DNA from: Pseudarthrobacter polychromogenes | Lineage (GTDB): Bacteria > Actinomycetota > Actinomycetes > Actinomycetales > Micrococcaceae | Assembly: GCF_014644495.1 (NCBI RefSeq) | Contig: NZ_BMKU01000007.1 | Coordinates: 166,578 to 230,577 of the forward strand | DNA: 64,000 nt | Direction of reading: 5' to 3' | Shown: positions 62,601 through 64,000 of the stretch, piece after piece | Position numbering within the stretch: position 1 is the first letter of the stretch | Layout of the letters: the number at the start of each line of letters is the position of its first letter | Translations under genes and position numbers: made by a program | Notes under the pieces: generated by a model | The model's input: the letters and a program-made list of their open reading frames with translations, nothing else | Databases searched by the model: none | Told to the model about the DNA's origin: nothing

Positions 62601-63387
62601 GCCGACCAGCCACGGCGGGCTGGGGTTCGGCCTGAAGTGGAACATGGGCTGGATGCACGACTCCCTCAAGTACGCCTCCGAGGAGCCGATCAACCGCAAG
62701 TGGCACCACGGAACAGTCACCTTCTCGTTGGTTTACGCCTTCACGGAAAACTTCCTGCTGCCGATCAGCCACGACGAGGTAGTTCACGGCAAGGGCTCCA
62801 TGTTGCGCAAGATGCCGGGCGACCGTTGGCAGCAGCTTGCCAACCTGCGTGCATTCTTTGCATACCAGTGGGCGCACCCGGGCAAGCAGCTCATCTTCAT
62901 GGGCACGGAATTCGGCCAGGAAGCGGAGTGGTCAGAACAGCACGGGCTGGACTGGTGGCTCGCCGACATCCCGGCACACAAGGGACTGCAGCTGCTGACC
63001 AAGGACCTCAACGAGCTGTACGCATCCACCCCTGCGCTCTATACCCGCGATAACGAGCCGGGCGGCTTCCAGTGGATCAACGGAGGAGACGCCGACCGGA
63101 ACGTCCTCTCCTTCATCCGCTGGGACAAGGAGAACAACCCGCTGGTCTGCGCCATCAACTTCTCGGGAGCACCCCACGTTGGCTACACCCTTGGTGTACC
63201 TGAAGCCGGGGCCTGGACGGAAGTGCTGAATACAGACGCAACAACCTACGGCGGATCCGGTGTCCTCAACTCCGGTGAGCTGAAGGCTACGGACAAGGGG
63301 CAGGACGGACAGCCGGCAACACTCAGCGTCACGTTGCCACCGCTGGGCGCCGCCTACTTCAAGCCCGGCGCTTCTGCCGCAAGTTAG
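59692..63387 (+). CDS. glgB: Maltokinase-GlgB fusion (branching enzyme)
   Basis: 1231 residues. Residues 1 to about 470: maltokinase (Mak/Pep2) with HGDLHLGQI (H338, D340) and WAILDFEGEPLRPV. A Gly/Ala-rich linker (about 473-500) then GlgB, beginning NGEHHAPHSVLGAH: CBM48 domain followed by the GH13_9 barrel with nucleophile D907 (GLRVDAVASML), acid E960 (IAEESTAFPG) and ISHDEVVHGKGSM. The N-terminal kinase makes maltose-1-phosphate for GlgE, and GlgB branches the resulting glucan. ATG 59692 is 1 nt after the treS stop. A good internal ribosome site and ATG lie at 61149-61164. Confidence 0.95.
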   Translation: MNQPILTPALTALLQEWLPRQRWFPVKTPDFEMSQAGSLGLEDPSGHAGLAVFLLRVTTQTPDGGTRTAVVQVPLSFRHAPAAGMERALVGQAAGMDPSRTWVYDAVHDPDFVGSWLELIRQEGKAPNGTAAGFRAPGELRLPTARGVVKVLSGEQSNSSVIVDDGDSAAIVKFFRVLSEGTNPEVEVGAALTAAGTSEVPATLGWVRGEWLGQGMPASTTARAPRYVQGELAVAHEFLAGGRDAWRLAVDAARSGTDFTAEAHALGAATATVHQRLAQALGHSAEPQPGQVIAPAVAQRVRQAWAEAGAAVGPYDDALNALLDRLDHAPAGALQRIHGDLHLGQILQVPGQAGSPARWAILDFEGEPLRPVAERNVPDVPLRDVVGMLRSFDYAAGAAQREQEGAQVPAGWVDDCAEAFLAGYAGVTPGTVDRESPLFVALWLDKALYEVVYEMRNRPDWLAIPVNASRRLLGSNGAGGNAGAASEGNEMTGSAQTDRPGVPLKVDEGTLGRIANGEHHAPHSVLGAHLDDYGHVTIRTVKHLAEGISVLTPAGEVPMEHEAHGVWVAVLEPLQQGHVPDYRLSVTYPGADPVTVDDPYRYLPTVGEVDLHLIGEGRHEKLWEVLGAHVQHYKSAMGDVDGVSFAVWAPNAQAVRVKGDFNAWDGRENSLRSLGSSGVWEIFVPGVVAGACYKFEIRTKAGHWVEKADPLAFGTEVPPLTASRVVEPSYAFKDQEWMEARAQRDPHNSAMSVYEVHLGSWRLGLGYRELAKELVEYVKWLGFTHVEFMPVAEHPFGGSWGYQVTSYFAPTSRFGHPDEFRYLVDTLHQAGIGVLLDWVPAHFPKDAWALAQFDGEPLYEHADPNLGEHPDWGTLIFDFGRTEVRNFLVANALYWLDEFHIDGLRVDAVASMLYLDYSREEGQWQPNRFGGRENLEAISFLQEVNATVYKTHPGAVMIAEESTAFPGVTAPTSHGGLGFGLKWNMGWMHDSLKYASEEPINRKWHHGTVTFSLVYAFTENFLLPISHDEVVHGKGSMLRKMPGDRWQQLANLRAFFAYQWAHPGKQLIFMGTEFGQEAEWSEQHGLDWWLADIPAHKGLQLLTKDLNELYASTPALYTRDNEPGGFQWINGGDADRNVLSFIRWDKENNPLVCAINFSGAPHVGYTLGVPEAGAWTEVLNTDATTYGGSGVLNSGELKATDKGQDGQPATLSVTLPPLGAAYFKPGASAAS
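61149..61164 (+). promoter_or_regulatory. Internal ribosome-binding site and ATG at the Mak/GlgB junction
   Basis: GGAAGG (61149-61154) is spaced 7 nt from in-frame ATG 61162. Initiation here would give a free GlgB of 741 residues, equal in size to stand-alone enzymes. Confidence 0.5.
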
Positions 63388-63404
63388 CCCTTGCTCGTGG
63401 GAAG

Positions 63405-63434
63405 GCCCGGAATCCGCGTGATTCCGGGCTTTTT
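63405..63434 (+). terminator. Terminator after glgB
   Basis: GCCCGGAAT/ATTCCGGGC stem (63405-63413, 63421-63429) and five T (63430-63434). Confidence 0.92.
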
Positions 63435-63476
63435 CACGCCCTGTTGGCGCGGTGCCGGGGAGGGTTCGATGCCCGG

Positions 63477-63506
63477 TTGGCCTTCTGGAAAAAGTGGTGG
63501 TAGAGT
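63477..63506 (+). promoter_or_regulatory. Candidate rRNA operon promoter
   Basis: -35 TTGGCC (63477-63482) and -10 TAGAGT (63501-63506), 18 nt apart, about 350 bp before 16S. The intervening AAAAAG tract is A-rich, as often in strong promoters. Open frames across this leader are not genes. Confidence 0.45.
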
Positions 63507-63679
63507 TTATTTCCGCGCTGCTCCACGGAGTCAGACGGAAAAACCGACACTCAAGCCCCTGGCTAAAGAGAGTCGCGGACGCCGGTTTGACAAGTGATGA
63601 GCTAGCCGGTAAGTTTGTGAAGTTGCTCCGGAGCGATTCATGGCCTGTGAAGTGGTTGTGGTGGTGCCGGGTGTGTCTG

Positions 63680-63700
63680 TTGTTTGAGAACTCAATAGTG
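63680..63700 (+). promoter_or_regulatory. rRNA leader antitermination/processing box
   Basis: TGTTTGAGAACTCAATAGTG (63681-63700) is the sequence that recurs in actinobacterial rRNA leaders and spacers and includes a boxA-like element. Confidence 0.7.
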
Positions 63701-63856
63701 TGCCAAGTTTGTTGATACCAATTGTTTTAGTGATTGGTTGAATTGACCGGGCTGTCCGCCCCTGTGGGTGGTCTGGTTTTTACAGCTGGTTTCAAATTTT
63801 GCAGTGTGGTGGCCGCGTTTTCCCGTGGTGCCATGTTGTGTTCGTTTTTGTTTACT

Positions 63857-64000
<144 letters not shown>

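Noticed and set aside
63391..63715. Two small open frames before 16S rRNA
   Set aside because: They lie in the glgB terminator and rRNA leader, with no recognisable product.

Overview
The window reads as chromosomal DNA of a high-GC actinobacterium, most likely Arthrobacter/Pseudarthrobacter or a close relative. The grounds are the 16S rRNA 5' end at the right edge, an actinobacterial rRNA leader box, a SenX3-RegX3/PhoU locus, CarD, a proteasome activator (Bpa), a GlgE-type alpha-glucan pathway and many GTG/TTG starts. There is no prophage, insertion sequence or CRISPR array. The content is mostly core housekeeping and carbon metabolism plus small lineage-specific genes.

Layout, left to right. 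0-3 kb: a partial YhgE/Pip membrane protein with a degenerate ABC-like ATPase behind a TetR-type operator, then a flavin disulfide-oxidoreductase-like enzyme and tRNA-Arg. 3-13 kb: GTP-dependent PEP carboxykinase, the NO-defence pair nsrR-hmp, a phosphomannomutase, a RecQ helicase with a phosphoribosyltransferase-like tail, and an MFS exporter. 13-23 kb: tRNA-Ser(GCU), an acetyltransferase, an S9 peptidase, an FAD/NAD(P) protein, and a 1517-residue secreted nuclease fused to a 5'-nucleotidase. 23-32.6 kb: tRNA-Ser(UGA), quinone reductase with a PadR regulator, a DUF1540 protein, CstA with its YbdD-type partner, Bpa, an aldo/keto reductase and several small unknown proteins. 32.6-43.4 kb: tRNA-Thr, a lipoprotein peptidase, holB, tmk, a trans-sulfuration enzyme, a methyltransferase, gpmA, phoU, senX3-regX3 and lpqE. 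43.6-48.1 kb: carD-ispD-ispF-cysS-rlmB, in the same order as in mycobacteria.

48.2-63.4 kb is dominated by alpha-glucan metabolism. GlgX and GlgP degrade glycogen. TreS turns trehalose into maltose, maltokinase makes maltose-1-phosphate, GlgE polymerises it and GlgB branches the product. Maltokinase and GlgB are one 1231-residue polypeptide with a good internal ribosome site at the domain junction. A secreted guanyl-specific RNase with a barstar-type inhibitor and a PoxB-like ThDP enzyme sit inside this stretch. An rRNA operon begins at the right edge.

The most unusual non-coding signals are these: a perfect 14-bp hairpin plus three ATGA tetranucleotides at 8-nt spacing over the bpa start; two copies of a palindromic element starting GAGTTTTTGTCC, each beside a terminator between convergent genes; a nested double palindrome of GCTCTCTCAC motifs; and an 11-nt-repeat PHO box between phoU and senX3. 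No wholly new multi-gene system is evident. The best leads are the bpa leader, the maltokinase-GlgB fusion and the two palindrome families.
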